A stretch of DNA of 57,132 nt from Actinomadura violacea (GTDB taxonomy: Bacteria; Actinomycetota; Actinomycetes; Streptosporangiales; Streptosporangiaceae), in contig NZ_JAGEPF010000053.1 in assembly GCF_017573465.1 (NCBI RefSeq), forward strand, positions 1-57,132, read 5' to 3'. The notes below the pieces were generated by a model. That model did no database searches and was not told the DNA's origin. It saw only the letters and a program-made list of their open reading frames with translations. A program made the translations under genes and the position numbers. Below are positions 41,727 to 50,671 of the stretch, in pieces; the stretch's first letter is position 1; each line of letters opens with the position of its first letter.

Positions 41727-41837
41727 GCGTCCCCGGGGTTGCTTTGGCCCGTTGATCCGTGTTCGCATGATTCCTGGGACGATCTCCCGGGTATGGGCAC
41801 AGGCGCTCAAAGGCGATGCGACGGAGGTGCTGGGGCG

Positions 41838-42854
41838 GTGTACTGCCGACCGGCGGTGAAACCGATCTTTGTTGGGCTCGGTGCGGCGGCCATCCTCGCC
41901 GCCGGGGGCGCGTCCGCCTCCGCCGAGGACTCACCGGCGCCGACCCCGTCCAACTCGGGAAGCGCGACGCCGACGCCCACCCCGACGCCCACGCCCGGGA
42001 CGCTCGCGGTGGACGTGGGCGCCCTCTCGGGCACCGTGCACCCGGGCGGCACCGTCCAGGTGCGGACGCATGTCATCGCGAACGGCGGCACGGTGTCGGG
42101 GATCAAGGTCGTCCGCATCAAGACGTCGCCGGTGGCCGCGGTCGGCGGTGACTGCAAGTCGCCCTACACCTCGACCGGCTGTACCGTCGGCGAGCTGACG
42201 AAGGGCCACCGCGACCTGGTCGAGTCGACCGTGACGGTGCCCAAGAGCATCAAGAAGTCGGGGAAGCTCACCTTCACGATCACGGTCGGCGCGGCCGGCG
42301 GAACGTCGGTGACGAAGTCCACGGCGGTCAAGCTCGTGGTCCCGAGCTCGTCGCCGTCGAAGAAGCCGACGAAGTCGCCTTCTCCTTCGAAGAGCGCTTC
42401 GCCGTCGGCGTCGGCGACCGGGGGCAAGCACGGGTCGTCGTCCGGCAGCGGCAGCGGCAGCGGGGGAAGCGGCTCGACGGGCGGGACCGCGTCCGGGACG
42501 ACGTCCGGCACCGGCTACGTGCCGCCGTCGCCGAACTCCTCGTTCCAGGCGAAGAACCCGCAGGTGGCGCTGCCGCCGATCGCGGCTCCGAGCCCGTCGG
42601 TGGCGCCGAGCACCGTCGCGGTGACGCCGGAGAGCCGGCTGCGCGGGAACAAGACGCCCGTCGCCCAGGACCTCACGTTCGAGCGGGTCGCGAGCACGCA
42701 GGTGGCGTGGCTGGCGGCGCTGATGGTGGCGATCGCGGTGCTGCTCACTCAGCTGCGGCTCGGCAAGCGCCGTGCGCCCGCGGGCGCGGCGGCCATCGCC
42801 CGCCGCGCGAAGGGCGTGCACCGCCGGACCCGCCGCGGCATGTTCGGCAGGTAA
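41838..42854 (+). CDS. Surface protein with signal peptide and C-terminal membrane anchor
   Basis: The 338-aa protein has a signal peptide ending about SASA (residue 30), a Thr/Pro linker (TPTPTPTP), and a beta domain (about 55-165, GTVHPGGTVQVRTHVIANGG) resembling CARDB/immunoglobulin-like modules. A Ser/Lys/Gly stalk follows, then a C-terminal membrane helix (WLAALMVAIAVLLTQL) with an Arg-rich tail. No LPxTG sortase motif is present, so anchoring is by the membrane helix. GGAGGTG at 41823-41829 supports the GTG at 41838. The function is unknown; an adhesin or cell-wall spacer role is possible. Confidence 0.8.
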   Translation: MYCRPAVKPIFVGLGAAAILAAGGASASAEDSPAPTPSNSGSATPTPTPTPTPGTLAVDVGALSGTVHPGGTVQVRTHVIANGGTVSGIKVVRIKTSPVAAVGGDCKSPYTSTGCTVGELTKGHRDLVESTVTVPKSIKKSGKLTFTITVGAAGGTSVTKSTAVKLVVPSSSPSKKPTKSPSPSKSASPSASATGGKHGSSSGSGSGSGGSGSTGGTASGTTSGTGYVPPSPNSSFQAKNPQVALPPIAAPSPSVAPSTVAVTPESRLRGNKTPVAQDLTFERVASTQVAWLAALMVAIAVLLTQLRLGKRRAPAGAAAIARRAKGVHRRTRRGMFGR

Positions 42855-42855
42855 G

Positions 42856-42873
42856 AGGGCGCTCCGCCCTTTT
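42856..42873 (+). terminator. Terminator with T tract
   Basis: AGGGCG-CTC-CGCCCT is followed by TTT. It lies two bases after the surface protein stop codon, and its T tract touches the stop codon of the convergent membrane protein gene. Confidence 0.7.
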
Positions 42874-43514
42874 CAAGGCCCGTCGAGGGCCCCGGGTTCG
42901 GCCGTTTCCGAATTCGCGGGGTTCGGCTTTCGACCGCTCGTCCGGGGTTCGCCGGCCCGGGCTCCCGCTTCGGCGTTTTCAGCGGCAATGCGGTCCGCTG
43001 AGCGGTAAAGCAACGCCGCGCATCCCTTCATCGCCCGCCTCAGCAGGGAGAAGATGACGCCGCCCATGACGAAGTAGAAGAGCGCCACCAGGATGAGGAG
43101 CACGAAGGAAGGACGCCAGGTTCCTTCCTTGACTATTTCGTAGGACGTTCCGCTCTTGCCGTGGTCTTCGCGGACCTCGAACCTGACCTTGCCGTGGACG
43201 GGGCGGAAGGTCTTGAGCAGGGGGCTGTGGATGTACACGGGGCGGTACGGCTCACCGTCCTTCTCGAGCGCGCATCCGTACTGCGCCCAGCCGGTGATGA
43301 CGGTGCGGTGGCAGGACGTCACCGTGGCGGTGTCGACGGCGATGGTCTCGCCGCCGTTGCGCACGAACGACATCGGCGCCAGCAGGAACTCGATGGACAG
43401 GACAAAGGACGAGAACAGCATCGCCATGAAGACCCAGTTCGGCGGATTGGCGATGCGGCGGGCGAGTTCCCGGCGTTTCCGGGACCGGCGGGATCGTTCC
43501 GTCTTTCGTCCCAT
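42873..43514 (-). CDS. Two-helix membrane protein of unknown function
   Basis: The 213-aa protein has a basic start (MGRKTERSRRSRKRREL) and a membrane helix at about 28-48 (WVFMAMLFSSFVLSIEFLLA). A beta-type external loop of about 80 residues with two cysteines follows (TSCHRTVITGW and YGCALEKDG), then a second helix at about 137-160 and a charged C-terminal tail. GAGGAG precedes the ATG. I recognise no family. It may be a small envelope or channel-associated protein. It is 143 bases from the rRNA methyltransferase gene on the same strand. Confidence 0.75.
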   Translation of the reverse strand: MGRKTERSRRSRKRRELARRIANPPNWVFMAMLFSSFVLSIEFLLAPMSFVRNGGETIAVDTATVTSCHRTVITGWAQYGCALEKDGEPYRPVYIHSPLLKTFRPVHGKVRFEVREDHGKSGTSYEIVKEGTWRPSFVLLILVALFYFVMGGVIFSLLRRAMKGCAALLYRSADRIAAENAEAGARAGEPRTSGRKPNPANSETAEPGALDGP

Positions 43515-43657
43515 GGGGGCGGCTCCTCGTGGCGGCGCGGCCTGGGACGATATCAGCCCGCGCCGACATATCGGCAAAGCCGCAGGCCGAACGGTCCACG
43601 CCCTGTGCCGAACGGAGACGGCCGCCTTTCCGCGCGCCTTTTCGGCCGGGCCTTCGT

Positions 43658-44473
43658 TCAGCGGCGGAGGAGGGCGTGGCAGGCGATCGCGGCCGCCGCG
43701 GTGACGTTGAGGGAGTCGACGCCGGCGGACATCGCGCCGGGGCTCATCGGGATGCAGACGCGCTCGTCGGCCTCGTCGAGCCAGTGGGAGGTGAGGCCGT
43801 CGCCTTCGGAGCCGAGGAGGAGGGCCGCGCGGTCCCCCATCGCGGCCTTGTCCATGGGGGTGGCCGCCTGGTCGGGGGTCAGGGCGAGCAGGGTGAAGCC
43901 GGCGGCGCGGAGTTCGCCGAGGTCGTCGTGCCAGTTGGTCATGCGGGCGTACGGGATCGCGAAGACCGCGCCCATCGACACCTTCACGGCGCGGCGGTAG
44001 AGGGGGTCGGCGCAGCGCGGGGACAGGACGATCGCGTCGACGCCGAGCGCCGCGGCGCACCTGAAGATCGACCCGACGTTCGCGTGGTCGACGAGGTCCT
44101 CGAGGACGAGGACGCGGCGGGCGTCGCGGAGGACGGCGGCGAGCGGCGGGAGCGGGAGGCGTTCGAGGGAGGCGAGGGCGCCGCGGTGGACGGGGAAGCC
44201 GGTGACGCCTTCGAGGGTGGCGTCGTCGGCCACGTAGACCGGGGCGTCGACGCTGTCAAGGACGTCCGTGAGGGGCTCGGTCCAGCGGCGCGCCATCAGC
44301 AGGGAGCGGACGGGGTGCCCGGCGGCGATCGCGCGGCGGATCACCTTCTCCCCCTCGGCGAGGAAGAGTCCGTGCTCGGCTTCGAGGCTTTTGCGCAGGT
44401 TGACGTCGCGGAGCCGGGTGTAGTCGGCCAGCCGGGGGTCGGTCGCGGACGTCACGGTGAGGAAGCTGGCCAT
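43658..44473 (-). CDS. TrmH/SpoU family RNA 2'-O-methyltransferase
   Basis: The 271-aa enzyme has an N-terminal L30e-like substrate-binding domain (LFLAEGEKVIRRAIAAGH) and the SPOUT knot motifs: motif 1 NVGSIFRCAAALG, motif 2 LLLGSEGDGL, and motif 3 IPMSPGAMSAGVDSLNVTAA. All SAM-binding and catalytic residues (Asn and Arg of motif 1, Glu of motif 2, Ser and Asn of motif 3) are present. The precise rRNA or tRNA target is not predictable; thiostrepton-resistance-type and RlmB-type enzymes share these motifs. GAGGG precedes the ATG at 44473. Confidence 0.9.
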   Translation of the reverse strand: MASFLTVTSATDPRLADYTRLRDVNLRKSLEAEHGLFLAEGEKVIRRAIAAGHPVRSLLMARRWTEPLTDVLDSVDAPVYVADDATLEGVTGFPVHRGALASLERLPLPPLAAVLRDARRVLVLEDLVDHANVGSIFRCAAALGVDAIVLSPRCADPLYRRAVKVSMGAVFAIPYARMTNWHDDLGELRAAGFTLLALTPDQAATPMDKAAMGDRAALLLGSEGDGLTSHWLDEADERVCIPMSPGAMSAGVDSLNVTAAAAIACHALLRR

Positions 44474-44650
44474 GCCCTCATTGTGGCGGCCCGGGCGGGG
44501 TGGCCGGGCCGGGGCAAGGGGGTGCGGCGGCCGGTTCCGGCCGGTTCCGGCCGCGCGCGGCGGTCCGGTTTGCGGGAGGATCACGCTCGGTCCCGGGCGC
44601 CCGGAACGGGCCCGGTCCACCCATGATCGCGGACGTGGCGCCGCCCGGCG

Positions 44651-44699
44651 ACGCCCCGAACGCGGGGCGTGACGGCGGGGACGATTGCCAGGATCGTCC
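44651..44699. repeat. Two hairpins in the divergent intergenic region
   Basis: ACGCCCCG-AACG-CGGGGCGT (44651-44670) and GGACGAT-TGCCAGG-ATCGTCC (44679-44699) are perfect inverted repeats. A third, GATGAC-CTGC-GTCATC (44711-44726), lies just upstream of the promoter and may be an operator. Confidence 0.5.
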
Positions 44700-44742
44700 G
44701 GACATACGCTGATGACCTGCGTCATCATCGATTTTGAGTTCT

Positions 44743-44771
44743 TTGTAACCTCTACTTCGTACTACTACAGT
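44743..44771 (+). promoter_or_regulatory. Promoter of the VWA/substrate-binding protein gene
   Basis: TTGTAA at 44743-44748 and TACAGT at 44766-44771 are exactly 17 bases apart, in the most AT-rich stretch of the region. Both match consensus at four of six positions. Confidence 0.55.
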
Positions 44772-44813
44772 GCCGTGGAACATCGGCGGGTTTCTGGTGA
44801 ATCGAGGGCAGCC

Positions 44814-47171
44814 ATGAGCGGACGTCATCGCAATGACTTCCCTGAGGGGGACGAGGGCGGGCACGACCCGTCCACTCCCGTGTTCGGTCCCGCGAACGAC
44901 GGGTCCTCCGACTGGTTCGGCACCAGGGACTCCCAGAGCCGCCCGCTGACGCAGGAGCCGCAGGCCGGGCCGCCGCCGGGCGCGCCCGACGGCCCGCCCG
45001 GCAGTACGCCCGGCGGTGCGCCGCCCGGGGCGGCGCCGGGCGAGACGCCCGAGTGGTTCACGCCGCGCCGCTCGTCGGAGGAGCCGGTGTACGGCGCGGG
45101 CGGGTTCACCGGCGCGTCGGACGCGGGCGGGTACGGGCTCGGGCGGTCCGGCGGGTACGGCGCCGGACGGCAGGAGCCGATGGCGGCGCCCACGCCGCAG
45201 GAGCCGCCGCCCGGCCGCTCCTCGTCCCCGCTGGCGGGGACGGGCTACAGCGAGTACGACTCGATCCGCAGTTCGGACGAGCAGCCGGCCGGGTTCTTCG
45301 GCGGCGGGGCCGCGGGCGCGGGCGGGTCCGGCGGCTACGGCGGCGGATCCGGCGGTTCCGGTGGCGGCAACGGCGGCAATGGCGGCAACGGCGGTTCCGG
45401 AGGCTACGGCGGCGGGACGGGCGGCTACGAGTACGGCAAGCGCAAGCGGAAGCGGAGCAAGGCCGCGCTGATCGGGCCGATGGCGGGCGCCGTCGGCCTG
45501 GCGCTGCTGCTCGGCGTCGGCGTGTACGCGTTCGCCGAGAGCGGCGGCGGCTGCTCCGGCGACGACGCGATGAGCCTGTCCGTCGCGGCGGCGCCCGACA
45601 TTCAGCCGGCCATCGTGAAGGCCGCGGGCCGCTTCAACGACGCCAAGCACAAGGTCGGCGGCAAGTGCGTGCGCGCCGACGTGAAGAAGGTCGACCCGGC
45701 GTCGGCGGCGACGCTGCTGTCCGGGCAGGGCGTGGCGGACTCCCAGAACCAGCGCCCGGACGTGTGGATCCCCGACTCCTCGCTGTGGACGGCGCTGGCC
45801 CGCGGCGAGGGCGGCGACAAGAACCTGGAGTCGGCCAAGACCTCGCTGGCGAGCAGCCCGATCGTGGTGGGGCTGCCGAAGTCGCTGGCCGTCCAGCTGA
45901 AGAAGCAGGGCGTCACGGCCAGCCCGTCCTGGGACAACCTGCTGAAGGCGGCGGGCGGCGTCGCGGGCGGCGCGGTGACCAAGAACCAGATGATCCCTGC
46001 GGGTTCGGTGCGGATGGTGGTGCCCGACCCGAGCAAGAACGCCGCGGGCATGGGCTCACTGATGATCACGAGCATGCTGCTGGCGAACGACCCCAACAAG
46101 GACTCGATCTTCACCGGCATAGTCCGGACCGTCCGGGAGAACCTCGTTCCGTCAACCGCGGAGGAGTTCGCCCACTTCAGCAAGGACCGGACGGGCAAGC
46201 AGCCGATCTCCCTGTCGTCGGAGCAGGCGCTGTGGACCTACAACCAGACCAAGCCGGCCCAGCCCGCGGTGGCGCTGTACCCGACCGAGGGCACGCTGTC
46301 GATGGACTACCCGTTCACGGTCACCACGCGCGACACCGACGAGCAGAAGGCCGCGCGGCTGCTCGAGAAGGCGATGACGACCGACGCGACCCGCAGCGAC
46401 CTGCGGCGGCTCGGGTTCCGCACGCCGGACGGCAAGGCGCCGGAGGGCTTCAGCGCGGCCACCGGGGTCAGCCCGGCGCGGCCGCGGCAGCTGCCGACGC
46501 CGAAGAGCGACGAGGTCGCGCAGGTCATGCAGGCGTGGTCGAAGCTGACGCTCGGGCTGCGCATGCTCACGCTGATCGACGTGTCCGGCTCGATGGCCGA
46601 GCAGGTCGCCCCGCACACCAACCGGCTGCAGGCGATCGCGCAGGTGTCGCAGGGCGGGCTGGCGATGATGTCGAACGACACCGAGCTCGGCCAGTGGCTG
46701 TTCTCCACCAACATGAACGGCAAGGTGCCGTACAAGCAGACGGTGCCGATCGGCGCGCTCGGCGACCGCATCGGGTCCACCACGCGGCGCGGCCTGGTGC
46801 TGTCGGTACTGAACCAGATGAAGCCGAAGCCGAGCGGCGACACGGGCCTGTACCGGACGATGCTCGACGCGTACAAGCTGATGAACAAGACCTACAAGCC
46901 GGAGTTCGGCAACTCGATCCTGCTGCTCACCGACGGCCAGAACGACGACCCGGACGGGCCGACGCTCGACCAGACCCTCTCGGAGCTGAAGCAGCTGAAG
47001 GACCCGAACAAGCCGATCCAGGTCAACATGATCGGTTTCGGCAAGGGCGTCGACCGGGGCGAGCTGGACAAGATCGCCGCGGCCACCGACGGCAACGTGC
47101 AGGTCGCGATGACGCCGCAGGAGATCTCCAAGATCTTCCTGAAGATGCTGTCGCGGCGCATCACTTCGTAG
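44814..47171 (+). CDS. Membrane-anchored substrate-binding and VWA domain protein
   Basis: The 785-aa protein has a disordered Pro/Gly-rich cytoplasmic N-terminus (1-210) and a positive cluster KRKRKRS. A membrane helix (217-241) follows, then an extracytoplasmic part with a periplasmic-binding-protein type domain (about 250-560, VAAAPDIQPAIVKAAGRF and VWIPDSSLW) and a C-terminal VWA domain with MIDAS DVSGS at about 589-593. A second VWA element (LLLTDGQNDDP) is intact. GAGGG precedes the ATG at 44814; the upstream frame is rejected. It may sense or capture an extracellular ligand and couple it to a VWA partner. Confidence 0.85.
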   Translation: MSGRHRNDFPEGDEGGHDPSTPVFGPANDGSSDWFGTRDSQSRPLTQEPQAGPPPGAPDGPPGSTPGGAPPGAAPGETPEWFTPRRSSEEPVYGAGGFTGASDAGGYGLGRSGGYGAGRQEPMAAPTPQEPPPGRSSSPLAGTGYSEYDSIRSSDEQPAGFFGGGAAGAGGSGGYGGGSGGSGGGNGGNGGNGGSGGYGGGTGGYEYGKRKRKRSKAALIGPMAGAVGLALLLGVGVYAFAESGGGCSGDDAMSLSVAAAPDIQPAIVKAAGRFNDAKHKVGGKCVRADVKKVDPASAATLLSGQGVADSQNQRPDVWIPDSSLWTALARGEGGDKNLESAKTSLASSPIVVGLPKSLAVQLKKQGVTASPSWDNLLKAAGGVAGGAVTKNQMIPAGSVRMVVPDPSKNAAGMGSLMITSMLLANDPNKDSIFTGIVRTVRENLVPSTAEEFAHFSKDRTGKQPISLSSEQALWTYNQTKPAQPAVALYPTEGTLSMDYPFTVTTRDTDEQKAARLLEKAMTTDATRSDLRRLGFRTPDGKAPEGFSAATGVSPARPRQLPTPKSDEVAQVMQAWSKLTLGLRMLTLIDVSGSMAEQVAPHTNRLQAIAQVSQGGLAMMSNDTELGQWLFSTNMNGKVPYKQTVPIGALGDRIGSTTRRGLVLSVLNQMKPKPSGDTGLYRTMLDAYKLMNKTYKPEFGNSILLLTDGQNDDPDGPTLDQTLSELKQLKDPNKPIQVNMIGFGKGVDRGELDKIAAATDGNVQVAMTPQEISKIFLKMLSRRITS

Positions 47172-47180
47172 TCCTCCGAC

Positions 47181-47286
47181 CGCGCCCGGTAGTTCCGGGA
47201 TTTTCTTGGAATCGGCGTCAACCGGGCGCGGGAGTCGGCCGTCATTGTTGTGGAGGCCCGACGGGGAGCGGGGCCGTCGGGCCTCC
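47181..47286 (+). terminator. Two consecutive hairpins after the VWA gene
   Basis: CGCGCCCGGT/ACCGGGCGCG (47181-47190 with 47221-47230) and a perfect 13-bp stem GGAGGCCCGACGG/CCGTCGGGCCTCC (47252-47264 with 47274-47286) lie downstream of the stop. The second is followed by a pyrimidine-rich ACCTTCTTCCCTCC stretch and is the likelier terminator. The rest of the gap to 47438 shows no gene. Confidence 0.65.
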
Positions 47287-47438
47287 GACCTTCTTCCCTC
47301 CCCGGCCCGCGACGGGGAGCCGCCCGGTGCGCGGGCCCGGGAGAGCGGAACCGCTCCCCTGACTTCCCTGAGCCCGTCCCTGACGCCGAGGACGAGGACC
47401 GCCCCAGAGGCAGCACCCTGATCCCGCGGGAGGACCCT

Positions 47439-48944
47439 GTGTCCGGTTGGCCCACCCTCGACCGCGCGGACGACGAACGTCTCGCGCGGGAGCTGGCGGC
47501 CGGCGATCCCGGCGCCCTCATCCAGGTCATGGATCGCTACGCGGCCCGCCTTTTCGACTACTGCCACGCGCTGCTGCGCGACCAGGAGCCCGCGGCGGGC
47601 GCCCTGCACGACGCGCTCGTCGCCGCGTACGCGCAGGTGCCGGTGCTGCGCGAGCCCGAGCGGTTCCGCGGCTGGCTGTACGCGCTGGTCCGGCACGAGT
47701 GCATGCGGCGGCTGCGCGACCCCGACCGCCCCACCGAGCGGCACGAGGCCCCGGAGGTCGCGGACGGCTTCCTGGACGGCGAGGAGCTCACTCGCCGGCT
47801 GGAGGCGCGGCGGCTGGTGCACGGCGCGCTCGCGGGGCTGAAGGGTCGCGAGCGGGAGGCACTCGACCTCATGCTGCGGCACGGCCTGGACGCGGCCGAC
47901 ATCGGCGCCGTCCTCGGCCTGGACGCCCAGGAGGCCACCGACCTCACCGGCACCGCCCTCGCCCGGCTCGACGACGCGCTCGCCGCCGCGCACGTCGCGC
48001 ACTCCGGCCGCGACGAGTGCCCGGAGGTCGCCGGGCTCGCCGCCGACGGCGACCGGCCGCTGCCGCCGCCCGCCGTCCGGCGGCTCGTCCACCACATCCA
48101 GGGCTGCCCGGTCTGCTCGGCGCGGCGCGAGCGGAACGTGTCCGCGGCGCGGCTGCTGAACGTCCTGCCGGTCGCGATGATGCCGACGGACCTGCGCGGG
48201 CACGTCATGGCGACCGCGACGGACGCCGCGCTCGCCGCCGACATGGCGGCCATCGCGCACCGCGCCGGGCCGTTCGACGCGTGGGGCTGGCCGGAGCATC
48301 CCGGCCAGGGGGCCGAGGAGCCGCGCCGGCGGGGGGCGCCGCGCGCCCTGTGGCCGGCGCTCGCCGCCGCGGCGGCCGTCGTGCTGATCGTCGCGGGGGC
48401 GTTCTTCCTGATGCCGGGCGGGTCGCCGGGGAACACGAGCGCGCAGTCCACGCCGTCGGGGTCGTCCTCGGCGCCGGACCCGTCGGAGTCGACGACGTCC
48501 CTGCGGCCCTCGGAGTCGCCGTCGCCCACGGCGACGAGCACGTCTCCGACTCCGACGCCGACGCACACCACGGCCACGCCGACGCCCACGCGCACGCACG
48601 GCCGGCCGTCCCACAGCACCCAGCCCGCTCCGACCCACAGCAAGCCCGCCAAGGGCACCCTGTCGGTCGGCTCGTGCAGCATCTCGACACCCGGCTCAAG
48701 CACCTGCTCCATCCCGGTCCACGCCGTCGGCGGCCCCGTCACCTGGTCCGTGGCCGGCGCCTCCGGCGTCACCGCGAGCGGCGGCGGCAGCCTCGCCGAG
48801 GGCGGCGCGGGGACGGCGACGGTCACCGGCGCCTGCGACCCGAACGGCGGGAGCGGCACCGTCCGGTTCTCGCCCAACGGCGTGGCCACGGTCACCCTGA
48901 CCTGCGCTCCCCAGGACGGCGGAAGCGGCGCGTCCACACAGTGA
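47439..48944 (+). CDS. ECF sigma factor fused to zinc anti-sigma motif and membrane sensor
   Basis: The 501-aa protein begins with an ECF-type sigma factor (region 2 about 28-95, DRYAARLFDYCHALLRD and FRGWLYALVRHECMRR; region 4 about 130-180). It then has a ZAS-type H-x3-C-x2-C motif (H219, C223, C226 in HIQGCPVC), a membrane helix (302-324), a Ser/Thr/Pro stalk, and an external beta domain with four cysteines. Sigma, anti-sigma and sensor are thus in one chain. Recognition of a -10 element by region 2 looks possible, but region 4 is weak. GGGAGG five bases upstream supports the GTG at 47439. The release step (cleavage or conformational) is unknown. Confidence 0.82.
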   Translation: MSGWPTLDRADDERLARELAAGDPGALIQVMDRYAARLFDYCHALLRDQEPAAGALHDALVAAYAQVPVLREPERFRGWLYALVRHECMRRLRDPDRPTERHEAPEVADGFLDGEELTRRLEARRLVHGALAGLKGREREALDLMLRHGLDAADIGAVLGLDAQEATDLTGTALARLDDALAAAHVAHSGRDECPEVAGLAADGDRPLPPPAVRRLVHHIQGCPVCSARRERNVSAARLLNVLPVAMMPTDLRGHVMATATDAALAADMAAIAHRAGPFDAWGWPEHPGQGAEEPRRRGAPRALWPALAAAAAVVLIVAGAFFLMPGGSPGNTSAQSTPSGSSSAPDPSESTTSLRPSESPSPTATSTSPTPTPTHTTATPTPTRTHGRPSHSTQPAPTHSKPAKGTLSVGSCSISTPGSSTCSIPVHAVGGPVTWSVAGASGVTASGGGSLAEGGAGTATVTGACDPNGGSGTVRFSPNGVATVTLTCAPQDGGSGASTQ

Positions 48945-49152
48945 GACCCACATCACATTCGATCGTGTAGACACCGATCCACAAGGCGATACGGCCACGC
49001 CGCGTACCGTCACGGTCACAAAATTCGGACCAACGGGAGAAATTCCAGCAAGTTGGTGGCAAGATCGGGCAACCAGAGCGCGCCATGGGGCGTCACGACG
49101 CCTGCGCTCACCGGGGGCACGTTCGACGACACCGATTCGACTGGAGGGTTCC

Positions 49153-50634
49153 GTGGCCGGTGAGCCGGGGTCCGGGCACAACGACGACCTGAGGCTGGCG
49201 GAGTCGCTGCGGGCCGGGGACGTCATCGCGCTGACCGAGGTGTACGACGCCTACGCTCCATTCCTCTTCGACTACTGCCACGGCCTGCTGCGCGACCGCG
49301 TGGAGGCGGCCGGGGCGCTGCGCAACTGCATCATCGCGGCCCGCGAGCACGCCGCGCGCCTCGGCGAGCCGGACCGGCTGCGCGGCTGGCTGTACGCGAT
49401 CGCCCGCAAGGAGTGCATGCGGCGCCGCGACAGCCCGAACCGGCATGTCGGGCAGGAGGCGCCGGAGGCCGACGACGACCTGTCCGCCGAGCAGCTGGCC
49501 CGCCGCGAGGAGCGCCGGCTCCTCGCGCACAGCGCGCTCGCCGCGCTCAGCGGCCGCCAGCGCGAGGCGATCGACCTGTCGGTCCGGCACGAGCTGGACG
49601 AGGTCGACCTGTCCGGCGTGTTCGGCATCCCGCTCGAGGAGACCCTCGAGATCGTGGAGCGGTCCCGGATCGGCCTGGACGCCGCGATCCGGGCGGCGCT
49701 GATCGCGCAGAACCACTGGAAGGACTGCCCGAGCGTCTCGGCGCTCACCGAGTCGTGGCCGCTGGCGCCGCAGACCGCGTCCTCGCTCGTCCGGCACGTG
49801 GCGAGCTGCCCGGTGTGCGCGGAGCTGGAGACGCCGCCGCTGCCCGCGGACCGGCTGCTGTCGGTGCTGCCGATCGCGGCGATCCCCGCGGACCTGCGGC
49901 TGGACGTGCTGACGGCGGCGACGGCCGAGGACCGGGCCGGCAACCGCCGCGCCATCGCGGCGTGGACCGAGCCGTTCGACGAGTACGGCTGGCCGCTGCC
50001 CTACGAGCCGACGCCGGCGCGGGCGAAGGACCGCGGCACCGGCGGCCGGCGGCGCGGCCCCATCATCGGCGCCGCCGCGGCGGCCGTGGCCGCGATCGTG
50101 GTGGTGGCCGGGGCGATGACGGCGTTCGGCGGCGAGTCGGAGCCGGACGCGGCGGGGACGCCGTCCTCGGCGTCGACCGGTCCGAGCGGCGGCTCCGGCG
50201 ACCCGAGCACTCCCACCGAGCCGATGCCCAGCGACCCGTCCCCGAGCGCGTCGCCCACGTCCTCGTCCCCGTCGCCGTCGAAGTCCCCGTCGAAGTCGCC
50301 GTCCCCCACGGAGTCGGCGACGAAGGACCCGACGACCCGCCCGCCGTCCCGTCCGACCACGCAGGCGCCCCCGCGGCCCGGCCACCTGACGGTGAGCGGG
50401 TGCGACATGGGCCGGCACGGCTCCTGCACGGTCACCGTGACGGCGGTCGGCGGGCCGGTGAACTGGCGGGTGACCGGGACCTCCGGCGAGCTGAGGGCGG
50501 GCGGATCCGGGCATCTGGCGGCCGGCCAGTCCAGTGGCGTGACGGTGTCGCGGACGAACGGGACGTGCTGGTGGCCGCAGGACGGCTCCGTCTCGATCGC
50601 GCCGGGCGGGTCCGCGTCCGTCGGGTACTGCTGA
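49153..50634 (+). CDS. Second ECF sigma / zinc motif / membrane sensor paralogue
   Basis: The 493-aa protein is a paralogue of the preceding gene with the same order: a sigma-like part (FLFDYCHGLLRD and LRGWLYAIARKECMRRR), a ZAS-like motif HVASCPVC (H215, C219, C222), a membrane helix (302-326), a Ser/Pro/Lys stalk, and a cysteine-bearing external domain (SGCDMGRHGSCTVTVTAVGG). The two genes share the sequence AVGGPV in the external domain. GGAGGG precedes the GTG at 49153. The external domains differ enough to suggest different signals. Confidence 0.8.
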   Translation: MAGEPGSGHNDDLRLAESLRAGDVIALTEVYDAYAPFLFDYCHGLLRDRVEAAGALRNCIIAAREHAARLGEPDRLRGWLYAIARKECMRRRDSPNRHVGQEAPEADDDLSAEQLARREERRLLAHSALAALSGRQREAIDLSVRHELDEVDLSGVFGIPLEETLEIVERSRIGLDAAIRAALIAQNHWKDCPSVSALTESWPLAPQTASSLVRHVASCPVCAELETPPLPADRLLSVLPIAAIPADLRLDVLTAATAEDRAGNRRAIAAWTEPFDEYGWPLPYEPTPARAKDRGTGGRRRGPIIGAAAAAVAAIVVVAGAMTAFGGESEPDAAGTPSSASTGPSGGSGDPSTPTEPMPSDPSPSASPTSSSPSPSKSPSKSPSPTESATKDPTTRPPSRPTTQAPPRPGHLTVSGCDMGRHGSCTVTVTAVGGPVNWRVTGTSGELRAGGSGHLAAGQSSGVTVSRTNGTCWWPQDGSVSIAPGGSASVGYC

Positions 50635-50671
50635 CGCCGGGTACTGCTGACGCGGCCCGCCGCGGGCGGGT

